DNA from: Prostheceraeus crozeri | Taxonomy: Eukaryota > Platyhelminthes > Polycladida > Euryleptidae | DNA length: 64,000 nucleotides | NCBI GenBank assembly: GCA_907163375.1 | Contig: CAJQUW010014264.1 | Location: 30,037-94,036, forward strand | Direction: 5' to 3' | Part shown: piece after piece, positions 55,077-63,178 of the stretch | How positions within the stretch are numbered: position 1 is the stretch's first letter | Layout: each line of letters begins with the position of its first letter | Translations under genes and position numbers: made by a program | The notes under the pieces: model-generated | The model's input: only the letters and a program-made list of their open reading frames with translations | Databases searched by the model: none | Told to the model about the DNA's origin: nothing

Positions 55077-55760
55077 AGTTTTGAGCACCGCAGAAGACGA
55101 GTTGCCTGATGTGATGCCCATCGCTCATGGAATAACCATCACTGGCAGAAAGTCTTGTGGACCGATGAATCGAGATTCACTCTGGATTTCAATGACGGTC
55201 GTGTCAGAGTGCATCGTCTTCCAGGTGAACTCTTTGCCCCATGCTGTATTAAAGAACACGACAGATATGGTGGTGGAAGTGTTATGCTGAGGGGTGGCAT
55301 TTGGCATGGCGGACGAACGACAGCAGTCATCATCAAAGGCACGTTGACTGGAGAGAGGTATCTCAATGTAATTGTGCTTCCTGTTGTTGCCCCAGTGGTC
55401 AGGGTCGAGAATCTCGTCTTCCAAGACAACAACGCAAGACCACATCGCTCCTTGGCTGTCATTGCCGCTGTTAGGAGATTGAACGTTCAAACCCTTGACT
55501 AGCCTGCACGCTCACCTGACTTGTCACCTATTGAACAATGGGACGAACTTGGGCAGCGAGTGAGAGACCGCTATTCACTTCCACCAATGTCCCTGAAGAT
55601 TCTCTCTGAAAGACTGACAGAGCAGTGGCTTCTCCTTGAAACATCCTTCATTCAGAAACTTTGTGAATCCATGCCATCTCGGATTACTGAATGTACGAGT
55701 ATTGGAGCTAGAGGGAGCACACGCGCTATCAAAGTTGAATCTGCTACATGCGTTGTTTTT
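55077..55760 (+). pseudogene. Tc1-like transposase relic, second family
   Basis: The 5' part, including both DNA-binding motifs, is missing. The catalytic half is visible: KVLWTDESRFTLDFNDGRV (first Asp), GGSVMLRGGIWHGGRT, LVFQDNNARPHRS (second Asp), PARSPDLSPIEQWDELGQRV (Glu) and the carboxy end FIQKLCESMPSRITE. A TAG at 55500-55502 interrupts the reading just before PARSPDL, where Trp is usual in Tc1, and a TGA lies near 55108. It differs clearly from copies A and B. It begins almost exactly where the outer inverted repeat ends. Confidence 0.85.
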
Positions 55761-55769
55761 CTGTGCTAG

Positions 55770-56751
55770 CGACTTGGTGGAGATTGTGACTAAATTATCA
55801 AGGTATCATGCATACATGTATACCAGTCAAAAATGAAAGAAGTTAAAGAAGTAAATGTTTCAAAAATTTTGGCAATGAGTATATTTTGCACTATGTGGAA
55901 ATCTATATGCAATAGATGACTGTCTGCAATGTGAATTCTGAATTGAATGAGAAAAGAAGCGAAAATATATTTGATTGCAGACAATGATATAATAAATCAA
56001 TGAAATTGGCAACATGAAAGATCAAAAGAAAACATATTAATGCGGATGCACCCATTAAAATGCAACATCTTTCAAATATGTCAATAAAACTGCGACATGT
56101 ATGCTTGTCATGCTTTAAATACATTAATATAATTGCAAATGTTTGATTCTCGAAAGTTTGGGGAACACATTGCAAAAATGAATATGAGAAATATATATGT
56201 TCAAGAGTTGTGGACAGAAATTGAAAAGAGAAGAATGATGACGGTTCATCATTGTCTTCATTTCATTAGCTGAGACTGCCCATCAGGGTCATTACTCGTA
56301 AATAGCGAGATGAGAACTAATTTATTAATGCGACCGGTGCAAGATTATAGGCATTCTAACCTGAACATCGACGCATGTTGCAATGTATCTATATAATGAT
56401 AATTTTTCGTAGCATTCTCAATTTCTGTGAAACCTGATTAGTAGCTGACCCACATGAAAATAATTTCCACATTGTAAAAATTAAAAAGGATCTATTTGCA
56501 TCACTGAGGTGAATAAAGAGTGAGTTGATCACACAAACGTTTATAGAATTGAGAAAGTTTAATCATTTGCGTTGAATATGCTTAACTCATTTTGTCACAA
56601 GATAAAGGTAATAAAAAATGTGCATATTCTGACCAGGTTTACTAGAGATAATTGAAAAGAAGACTATCTGTATGATTGAGTTTCTTGAAAATTTGAGGAA
56701 GATGTCGTCTTTTAGAAATATCTTATTTACGTCAGACAAGACAGTGTGGTC
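55770..56751. other. Intergenic DNA, no feature recognised
   Basis: AT-rich, longest frame about 90 codons, no motif. It ends at the inferred start of the third Polinton-like element. Confidence 0.5.
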
Positions 56752-57640
56752 AGTAGTAAGCAAAACTCCACTTCTGGACCGCGCAAGATGGCCGCCATCG
56801 CTGCGTCCCCCCCCTCTGGCTCGGCAGAGTGTCGTGGTCGGCCGCCGTGGTGCTTCGTGTCTGAGTCCCCCCCCCCTCTGGAACGACAGAGGTTGTGGTC
56901 TGTCGTGGTGTGCCGGCCAGGTGGGTCCACGTTCACAACATGTTCGCTGACGTCCCCCCCCCCTGCAACGACAGAGTGTGAGACTCGGGTGAGTTGGTCC
57001 GACCGCCTGGTTGACGTGGGCGACCGTCTAGGTTGACGTGGGCGACCGCCAGGATTAGTCTTGAGGCTATAGTGTGTGATGTTTTTGGTGTGTAGCGTCC
57101 AAACGAAGCATCGGATGAGAAAACGGAGGTCAGATTCGGATTCAGCGTGAAATTCTGCATCGGTAGGGTGAGTTTCAAGGCAATCGGTGAGAAAAAATTT
57201 TCAACATTTTTCGAAAAACGACAGAGTTAGAATTTGGGACGTTTTGGTGTGTAGCGCCCAAACGAAGCATCGGATGAGAAAACGGAGGCCAGATTCGGAA
57301 TCTACGTGAAATTTTGGGTTAGGAAGGATGTTTCCAGCGAAATCGGAGAGAAAAAATTTTCGGCTGACGTCCCCCCCCCCTGGACGGCTTGCTTCCAGTG
57401 GACGGATTTTGTCGTGCGATAGCTCGTTTGAAAGCTAAGAGTGAGACAAATTCACTGAAAGAATCGGCTTGTTCGTATCTGCCTTCGTTTAGATGTGAGA
57501 CGCCATTTAAGATTTTGGGACATTGGTGAAAAACGACAGAGTTAGAATTTGGGACGTTTTGGGCTGTAGCTTCAAAACGAACTATCGGATTGGTAAACGG
57601 ATGCCAGATTTGGAATCAACTTGATGTTATTGTCCAATGA
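56752..57640. repeat. Left terminal repeat region of the third element
   Basis: Poly-C tracts of 8-13 bases followed by CTCTGG, CTGG or CTGCAACG occur near 56807, 56867, 56954 and 57370. Three diverged units carry CATCGGATGAGAAAACGGAGG, CAGATTCGGA and CGTGAAATT (about 57080-57250, 57253-57400 and 57560-57620). Word for word these match the ends of the palindromic element. Reading frames over this GC-rich part are not genes. Confidence 0.75.
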
Positions 57641-57673
57641 GGATCATCATCCAATGAGAATCAAGCATTTCTT

Positions 57674-57710
57674 TATAAATAGCGAGCCTTCCACAGCGAG
57701 AATCATTCCA
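57674..57710 (+). promoter_or_regulatory. Core promoter of the third element's first gene
   Basis: TATAAATA at 57674-57681 lies about 100 bp before the first ATG (57782), at the inner edge of the terminal repeats. A start site about 30 bp downstream, near AATCATTCC, would be expected. Motif and position only. Confidence 0.55.
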
Positions 57711-57781
57711 TCGTTGAATCACACGAGTGACGGACGCACATTTTCTCTCTCCCTAGTTCCCTGTTCTATTATCCAACTAAA

Positions 57782-58108
57782 ATGGTAAGTCGCTACTTCC
57801 CTCCCTCTCCTCCCTTGAACGTAAACTTAATACAATCTTTTTTCATTTTCAGGCATCTACTCCATCTACTGCACTAGTAGGACAAAATGGCGGTCAAACG
57901 TTACAAGGTTCGCTACGGTCAGATCATCTACAACTGAGGCCAGTGGAAGAAACAACCAAGGTACATAATCCTACACCGCTACAGCGTAAATTTAAACAAG
58001 CCTTGCGTTATGATGATCATAGCGTAGTACTCCAAACGGGAATGCTCCCTTCCACGGATGTCAAGATAATGCACAATCAGTATGGGGACTACATACTGAT
58101 CCCGTGAG
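57782..58108 (+). CDS. Spliced leader-proximal gene of the third element
   Basis: ATG at 57782 is directly followed by a GTAAGT donor. The intron runs 57785-57852 and ends TTTTCATTTTCAG. Exon 2 continues in frame ASTPSTALVGQNGGQTLQ to GDYILIP at 58108, about 86 residues in all. The product is polar with no known domain. Splitting the start codon from the rest by an intron right at the ATG is unusual. The next open frame begins within the last bases of this one. Confidence 0.55.
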
Positions 58109-58556
58109 TCCGTACATTCGCCACCAACTTGATACTATTGAGGAGTACGTGACATTAAATATGGACATTCCTACTCCTCTTGCTCAAGAGTGGAAGGCTA
58201 GAGATGACAAGGATACTCCCTATAGAAAGATTTGGGATGGTAATCACATTTGCCTACCGGTATCACATTGGTGTACTTACTATAAGAAGGATGGAGATCA
58301 TTCAATACCCATCAGATGTGATGAGCTCGGAGAAGGTACTTGGGATATCCTTTTCAAAGTGAATGGGCTATATTATGGTCGACACAAGGATAATAAAATA
58401 GCCTCTCTCTCCATGCATATGGAATCCATCCTATATATTCCGAAACCACCCAACGTGGACGACATAATTGATCAAATCCTTAACAGCAGTGGTACGAAGC
58501 GCAAGTCGGAGAAGAATGCTACATCAAAACGCAAATCAAAGAAGGAGAATTGCTAG
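58104..58556 (+). CDS. Uncharacterised protein with basic tail
   Basis: An open frame of about 150 codons that overlaps the end of the spliced gene. Its middle has a mixed beta-type sequence (HICLPVSHWCTYYKKDGDHS, then ILFKVNGLYYGRHKDNKIAS). The tail is lysine-rich (KRKSEKNATSKRKSKKENC), like a nuclear localisation signal. No ATG opens it, so it may be translated as part of the upstream transcript. No family recognised. Confidence 0.45.
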   Translation: MSPYIRHQLDTIEEYVTLNMDIPTPLAQEWKARDDKDTPYRKIWDGNHICLPVSHWCTYYKKDGDHSIPIRCDELGEGTWDILFKVNGLYYGRHKDNKIASLSMHMESILYIPKPPNVDDIIDQILNSSGTKRKSEKNATSKRKSKKENC

Positions 58557-58590
58557 TCCTTTCCTAACTCTTCCCTATGACAATTCGCTT

Positions 58591-58716
58591 ATGTGCTTTG
58601 AGTGTCGTAGACGTGGTCTTATTAGATACATTTTACTTCTTCGTTGCCATCATATCATTTGTGTATTTTGTCGTGAAAAGCATCGATGTAATTCTTCATT
58701 TTGTAATATGTTATAG
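58591..58716 (+). CDS. Tiny RING-like zinc-binding protein
   Basis: From ATG 58591 about 41 residues read MCFECRRRGLIRY then LLLRCHHIICVFCREKHRC and end FCNML. The Cys/His order (C-x2-C ... C-H-H-x2-C-x2-C ... C ... C) is that of a compact RING or treble-clef. The frame is open further upstream, so the true start is uncertain. A possible ubiquitin-ligase-type or DNA-binding role; by pattern only. Confidence 0.4.
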   Translation: MCFECRRRGLIRYILLLRCHHIICVFCREKHRCNSSFCNML

Positions 58717-58768
58717 AACGTTTCCTTAGATGTGTAAATTTCCGTTTTAGGCTTCTATCATCATTTTT

Positions 58769-59299
58769 ATGGATTGTGAGGGTGAACCTGTACAGGAGCT
58801 CAGTGCTATTGCTATGAACAATTGGACATATCAGATTGTTAGTGTCTATCATCAACATGCCAACTGCGATCCCAATGTTGATCAATGGGCGAGAAAACAC
58901 ATTCATGGACTTAATCTGAAATATTTGCAAGACTATGGCTTTTCTTGTGAGAGTGCTCTTCTTATTGACTTTAAACGATGGTTAGCTGCTTTCAATGTTA
59001 TACGCATCTTTTGTAATAATCCTGGTAAGGAGAGGAAAGTATTTCCCAATCTAATCATTGATGATATTTTGCTCCCACCTTGGGATAGTAGAGTGAATCA
59101 ACATTATCATAAAGTCACAAAACGTTTTAAGGATTTGTGTGTTCCTATTTTGTCTGTTCGTTGTAGTAGCTACGTTCATAACCAATGCTTCTTTCCTCCT
59201 TACCTCAACACTGCCAAAGTCCTGTATGGTTATCATTGCTCGCTGTATGATAGTTACCAGCTGTATCTATTTTATCTCTTTCAAACCATTGATTTATAA
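58769..59299 (+). CDS. DEDDh-like exonuclease domain protein
   Basis: 176 residues. MDCEGEPVQELSAIAM carries an Asp-x-Glu exonuclease motif I. VDQWARKHIHGLNLKYLQDY follows, with a middle region FCNNPGKERKVFPNLIIDDI. The carboxy block YHCSLYDSYQLYLFYL has the His-x4-Asp spacing of motif III in the DEDDh family. Proteins with the ARKHIHGLN block and HCSLYD-type end are, to my memory, common hypothetical proteins of animal Polinton-like elements. A stand-alone 3'-5' exonuclease helping replication or DNA processing is plausible; activity is untested. Confidence 0.55.
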   Translation: MDCEGEPVQELSAIAMNNWTYQIVSVYHQHANCDPNVDQWARKHIHGLNLKYLQDYGFSCESALLIDFKRWLAAFNVIRIFCNNPGKERKVFPNLIIDDILLPPWDSRVNQHYHKVTKRFKDLCVPILSVRCSSYVHNQCFFPPYLNTAKVLYGYHCSLYDSYQLYLFYLFQTIDL

Positions 59300-59386
59300 T
59301 GCATGCTTGTTACCATTATTCAATAAATGTTACTATGAGAAGAGTTGTTGTTTTCATGCAATGGATGGGTTAGATAAAGGGCGATC

Positions 59387-59797
59387 ATGTCTTTCTCAAA
59401 CGACTGCGGAACATTACGTTTTCATAGGCAAAGTTTAAAAGGAGCTGTTCAAGATTATGCGATAAAATTTCATAAAGATGAGACCGACATCGAAGCAGTG
59501 GTCGATGATGCTAGCACTCTATTTCTAGAGTTAATGAATACATTCTCTGATAGCATTATCATGGCGCGATTAGTTGCGAAAATTAAGTTTAGTCATTTTG
59601 GAAAGGAAGAGGTGGAAAGTCGCTCTTTCCATTTTGCTTCTTATTCAATGGAAGTGGTAGATCACCCCCAAGAATTTTTTAAAAGACATATGATAAAAAT
59701 TGCTGAACGTCTTAACGCATTTAACCATCATGGTAGCAGTCTAGTGATTGAAGCGATTTCAGATATTCACATTCAACTTTCCATAAAGAAAAATTGA
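59387..59797 (+). CDS. Stand-alone protein resembling the region before PolB
   Basis: 136 residues from ATG 59387. The carboxy part (EFFKRHMIKIAERLNAFNHH, then GSSLVIEAISDIHIQLSIKK) resembles the segment that joins directly to the polymerase in other Polintons. The palindromic element has the counterpart LNKFNERDSGLVFDGIDRE. Here it is a separate small protein with a stop right after the segment. No enzymatic motif. It could be a polymerase partner or priming-related domain (inference). Confidence 0.5.
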   Translation: MSFSNDCGTLRFHRQSLKGAVQDYAIKFHKDETDIEAVVDDASTLFLELMNTFSDSIIMARLVAKIKFSHFGKEEVESRSFHFASYSMEVVDHPQEFFKRHMIKIAERLNAFNHHGSSLVIEAISDIHIQLSIKKN

Positions 59798-59799
59798 AA

Positions 59800-60123
59800 A
59801 TGCAGTGGTACTTGATTGTAGCACAACTGGTTTTCGAGCTATGTCTGCTCACTCTCGAAGTATATTCCTTCTGTACATGCGTCTATTATTTAGAAAAGGC
59901 TAGCAAATTCATATCTTCAAAAAGACTTGCTATAGACATCAGTAACGGTGAAACTATGTGTTGTGATGTATGTAAGCGAAAGGATGGAAATGAAAAGCGC
60001 ATCTTCAAGAGATGTAAGCATGCTTTTTGTCAACGCTGTTTCATACGTAATTGCATTCAACTTTGCCAATGTTACCACTGTGATATTGCTCATTTCGAGT
60101 GTCACTTATGTCGCAATAGTTAG
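59800..60123 (+). CDS. Membrane-anchored RING-type protein
   Basis: About 107 residues from ATG 59800. One hydrophobic amino-terminal segment (WYLIVAQLVFELCLLTLEVY) is followed by a Cys/His-rich domain: CCDVCKRKDGNEKR, FKRCKHAFCQRCFIRNC, then CYHCDIAHFECHLC. This has the spacing of a RING finger with extra Cys. Viral membrane RING proteins commonly act as ubiquitin ligases on host surface proteins; for this element that is inference. Confidence 0.5.
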   Translation: MQWYLIVAQLVFELCLLTLEVYSFCTCVYYLEKASKFISSKRLAIDISNGETMCCDVCKRKDGNEKRIFKRCKHAFCQRCFIRNCIQLCQCYHCDIAHFECHLCRNS

Positions 60124-60174
60124 TACCTATGCAAATGTGGTAAAGATAGGTTTTAGCAAAGACTAACACGGAAA

Positions 60175-60531
60175 ATGGCGAAACGTAAAATGACGAAACG
60201 TAAAAGTCAAAAGTTTTCTTCAGCCATTCAAGCTCTCCGACGAATGAAAGCAAATCAGCGATACAATGCTATACGACATGCTAACGATAAATTCATTTGT
60301 GAAATTATTTCTCATGTGAGGAAGTTGAGGACGAAGAAATTAGCGCCAAAACAACGAAAGTTACTTAAGCGATATGCTACAAAATTGCGTTTCATCTCCA
60401 ATCCTAAAGTCGCCCTTCAAAGAAAGAGGAAAACTCTAACACAAAAGGGTGGTTTCCTTTCAGCAATACTTCCAATGATAGCTCCTGCCGTGGGCAACCT
60501 ATTGGGAAATATCTTTGGCTCTAAGCGTTAA
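60175..60531 (+). CDS. Basic core-type protein
   Basis: 118 residues, very basic (MAKRKMTKRKSQKF start; VRKLRTKKLAPKQRKLLKRY). It ends in a hydrophobic glycine-rich tail (KGGFLSAILPMIAPAVGNLL). A basic helical body with a QKGGFL...-type tail is a widespread small Polinton protein, usually compared with adenovirus core protein pX/mu. It probably binds DNA or membrane in the virion. Not proven. Confidence 0.55.
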   Translation: MAKRKMTKRKSQKFSSAIQALRRMKANQRYNAIRHANDKFICEIISHVRKLRTKKLAPKQRKLLKRYATKLRFISNPKVALQRKRKTLTQKGGFLSAILPMIAPAVGNLLGNIFGSKR

Positions 60532-60562
60532 TTATGCAAATGTTGAGTCTCAAAGTAATAAA

Positions 60563-61180
60563 ATGGATTTCAGACTTCAATGTGATAAAGTTCTGACTGT
60601 ATCAGGTCCATCTCATGCAGGTAAAACTGTTTTCACGCTGAATTTATTGGATAAAAGAAGGGAGTTGTTTAAGGAACCTATCAATCGAGTGATTTGGTGT
60701 TATGGTATTTATCAACCGTCGCTGTTTCAGGAATTGCAAAGTCGCAACTTTATTCGACATGAAGGAATTATTCCAGTGGATAAACTTCAGTCTAATGATG
60801 TTGTTGTATTGGATGATTTATTAAAAGAAAGTAAGAATTCAAAAGATGTTACAGATATGTTTACTCGCGCAGCACACCATAAAAGGTGCTTTATCATCTA
60901 TATTACACAAAATTTGTTTCCTGATGGAAAAGAAGCTCGTACACGAAACCTGAATACACACTATTATGCTATTTTCAAGAATCCGCGAGATAAAAGTCAA
61001 TTTGAAATTTTAGCGCGACAAGTTGCACCCAGAGTATCAAAAGCCTTAATTGAAATTTTTCAAGCAGCTACTGAAAAACCATACGGTTACTTATTCATTG
61101 ACTTTACGCAAGAGTGTCCGGAAGAATTTAGATTTCGAAGTGATATTTTGAAAACTCCCATGATTATCTACAAACTATGA
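60563..61180 (+). CDS. Packaging ATPase (FtsK/HerA type)
   Basis: About 205 residues from ATG 60563; the in-frame sequence upstream lacks an ATG except further out of context. Walker A is VSGPSHAGKTVFTLNLL, Walker B is DVVVLDDLLKES, and the sensor strand is CFIIYITQNLFPDGKE, followed by NTHYYAIFKNPRDKSQFEIL. The end is typical (YLFIDFTQECPEEFRFRSDI). It is the genome-packaging motor of Polintons and related viruses. The gene looks whole, and its stop overlaps the next gene's ATG (ATGA). Confidence 0.88.
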   Translation: MDFRLQCDKVLTVSGPSHAGKTVFTLNLLDKRRELFKEPINRVIWCYGIYQPSLFQELQSRNFIRHEGIIPVDKLQSNDVVVLDDLLKESKNSKDVTDMFTRAAHHKRCFIIYITQNLFPDGKEARTRNLNTHYYAIFKNPRDKSQFEILARQVAPRVSKALIEIFQAATEKPYGYLFIDFTQECPEEFRFRSDILKTPMIIYKL

Positions 61181-61869
61181 GTTCTTATTCTCGCATGATT
61201 GTTATTCCTCAGGATGAATATGTACAATTGACTGCCATGCAGCAAGTAAAGCAACCTCTTGCAAATCAAATGTATAGGAAAGAAATAGATTATCAGCAAA
61301 ATGTTCACATCAAAGATCCACATCGTGCTGTATTATTACAATCGGAAACTGTTGAGCAATTGAAAAACTTGAAGAATAAGATGCGTGACTCTGTATCGAC
61401 TGCTACACCTTTAGCATCTCGCGCACATGCCATATCTCTTTTCAATAGTATTGAGCCCCATCTCAATGTAAATGATAGAGGAGAAATCATTACAGATGAA
61501 AATAAAGTGATTGATGCTTCACGTTATGAAGACTTGATTCAGTATGCGACACGTAGAAAGCGCCGTCAGGGCTATGTTCCACCTGGTTGGTCATACTTTC
61601 TTAAACTATTGAAAAAGCATAATGTGCCAAAATTTGCTTTGAATAATGAGACATTGAAAGAACTTGATTCAACAGTGGCTACTACTCCAATGCTTCAGAC
61701 GATGAAAATGCCAACAAATTGGTTTAAGGCGTCACCTGCTACATCCCCTCCCACACTCACTAAGCAAACAAGAGGAAGAACTCGACGTAGATCTACATCG
61801 CCACTAAAACTGGTAAAAGGAAAACGTAAAACAGCTCCTCCCAGGAAATACATGTTCTCAGATTATTAA
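61177..61869 (+). CDS. Uncharacterised conserved-looking protein with basic tail
   Basis: 230 residues. The amino part is MSSYSRMIVIPQDEYVQLTA, then a long helical region. The middle has DLIQYATRRKRRQGYVPPGW and FLKLLKKHNVPKFALNNETL. The tail is rich in Arg, Lys, Pro and Ser (RGRTRRRSTSPLKLVKGKRK), like a nucleic-acid-binding extension. Found between ATPase and integrase. An 'IP-x2-EY' opening is seen in other Polinton proteins of unknown role. Confidence 0.5.
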   Translation: MSSYSRMIVIPQDEYVQLTAMQQVKQPLANQMYRKEIDYQQNVHIKDPHRAVLLQSETVEQLKNLKNKMRDSVSTATPLASRAHAISLFNSIEPHLNVNDRGEIITDENKVIDASRYEDLIQYATRRKRRQGYVPPGWSYFLKLLKKHNVPKFALNNETLKELDSTVATTPMLQTMKMPTNWFKASPATSPPTLTKQTRGRTRRRSTSPLKLVKGKRKTAPPRKYMFSDY

Positions 61870-61870
61870 T

Positions 61871-62086
61871 ATGAAGCAGATGTGTTGCTTGCCATGTAAT
61901 GAGCCGCCAGAGGTGAATGTCGTTGTCACTTGCACTTGCTGCGCCAGCTCTCATAATGAAACCCCTAAGCAATGTGAACACGATCGCAAAACCGCTAAAG
62001 CTAAATGCTGCAGTTGTTGTAAATGTAGAAAGGGAAGAAAACAAAAAGATGAGAAGGAGGAAAAAGAGTCAGTCGTCATCGACTGA
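61871..62086 (+). CDS. Small cysteine-rich protein
   Basis: 71 residues with paired cysteines (MKQMCCLPCNEPPE; VTCTCCASSHNETPKQCEHD; KAKCCSCCKCRKGRKQKD) and a charged tail. It starts two bases after the preceding stop and overlaps the integrase start (62049) in another frame. Likely zinc-binding; no family recognised. Confidence 0.4.
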   Translation: MKQMCCLPCNEPPEVNVVVTCTCCASSHNETPKQCEHDRKTAKAKCCSCCKCRKGRKQKDEKEEKESVVID

Positions 62087-63137
62087 ACGTTTGAAGTCAA
62101 TCTATTATGATGTAAAACATCCGGCAGGATTTGCATCTATCAAGAAATTATCAAAAGCGAGTGGTCTTCCACAATCACAAGTGAAACGATGGTTAAAGGG
62201 TCAGGCTACCTATACACTCCACAAACAAGCGAAAAAGAAGTACCGCACCCGCCATTATATTGTTCATGACATCGATGAACAGTGGCAAGCAGATTTGTGC
62301 GATGTTGCCTCCATTTCAAAACATAACTCGGGCAATAATTTTATTTTAACCGTCATTGATATTTTCTCGCGTTATGCGTGGGCTCAACCTTTAAAAACTA
62401 AAGAAGGGAAAGGAGTAGCAAAAGCATTCCAAACAATTTTTCGAGAAGGTCGCATTCCAAAAAGAATTCAGAGTGATCAAGGAAAAGAGTTTGAAAATCA
62501 GCATGTGACAAGATTATTTGAGAGGCATGACATTGAGTTGTTTAGTGTAAAGAGCGCTTATAAAGCTGCACTCGTTGAACGTTTTAATCGCACATTAAAA
62601 AATCGTTTGTGGCGACATTTTACTGCCAACTTGACACAAAATTGGACAAAGGTTCTACAAGATACACTCCATGCCTACAATCACTCTATCCATCGTTCTA
62701 TTGGACTCAGACCAGTAGATGTAAATGCTAACAATGTAGATAAAGTGCGCGAATCATTCCAACGTAAACGCACTCATGTGAAAAGTGATGTGAAAATTGG
62801 CGATAAAGTTCGTATCTCAAAAGTGAAAAGTGTTTTTGCTAAAGGGTACCTCCCGAATTGGACAGAGGAGGTATTTACAGTATCAAGGATTAATCAAAAA
62901 GACTCTCCGACCACCTACAAGTTGAAAGATTACGATAATGAAGAAATTGAGGGTAGCTTTTACCGCGATGAGATTGAGGTAGTCACTGAAAGTGAAACAT
63001 ATTTGGTAGAGAAAATCATTCGATGTAAAAAACGGCAAGGTGAAGAATGGTGTCTTGTTAAATGGACTGGTTATCCTTCAAGTATGAACTCTTGGATGCG
63101 TCGTGCCGACATCTTTCATCTAAGTGATCGACAGTGA
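62049..63137 (+). CDS. Retroviral-type integrase with chromodomain
   Basis: About 362 residues from ATG 62049 (MRRRKKSQSSSTERL). Amino part: a helix-turn-helix-like region SIKKLSKASGLPQSQVKRWL. Catalytic core: first Asp in DEQWQADLCDVASISK, LTVIDIFSRYAWAQPLK, second Asp in IQSDQGKEFENQ, Glu in KAALVERFNRTLKNRLW. The carboxy SH3-like part (VKIGDKVRISKVKSVFAKGY) is followed by a chromodomain (YLVEKIIRCKKRQGEEWCLV, then KWTGYPSSMNSW). It inserts the element's DNA; the chromodomain may direct it to marked chromatin. It looks whole. Confidence 0.92.
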   Translation: MRRRKKSQSSSTERLKSIYYDVKHPAGFASIKKLSKASGLPQSQVKRWLKGQATYTLHKQAKKKYRTRHYIVHDIDEQWQADLCDVASISKHNSGNNFILTVIDIFSRYAWAQPLKTKEGKGVAKAFQTIFREGRIPKRIQSDQGKEFENQHVTRLFERHDIELFSVKSAYKAALVERFNRTLKNRLWRHFTANLTQNWTKVLQDTLHAYNHSIHRSIGLRPVDVNANNVDKVRESFQRKRTHVKSDVKIGDKVRISKVKSVFAKGYLPNWTEEVFTVSRINQKDSPTTYKLKDYDNEEIEGSFYRDEIEVVTESETYLVEKIIRCKKRQGEEWCLVKWTGYPSSMNSWMRRADIFHLSDRQ

Positions 63138-63178
63138 TTCATGCAAAGTTGTAACTAACAATGTTTAGGGTTTGAGCT

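Noticed and set aside
56672-57178. GC-rich open frames of 69-96 codons on both strands
   Set aside because: They lie over poly-C tracts and terminal tandem repeats, have proline/arginine-biased translations and no consistent strand.
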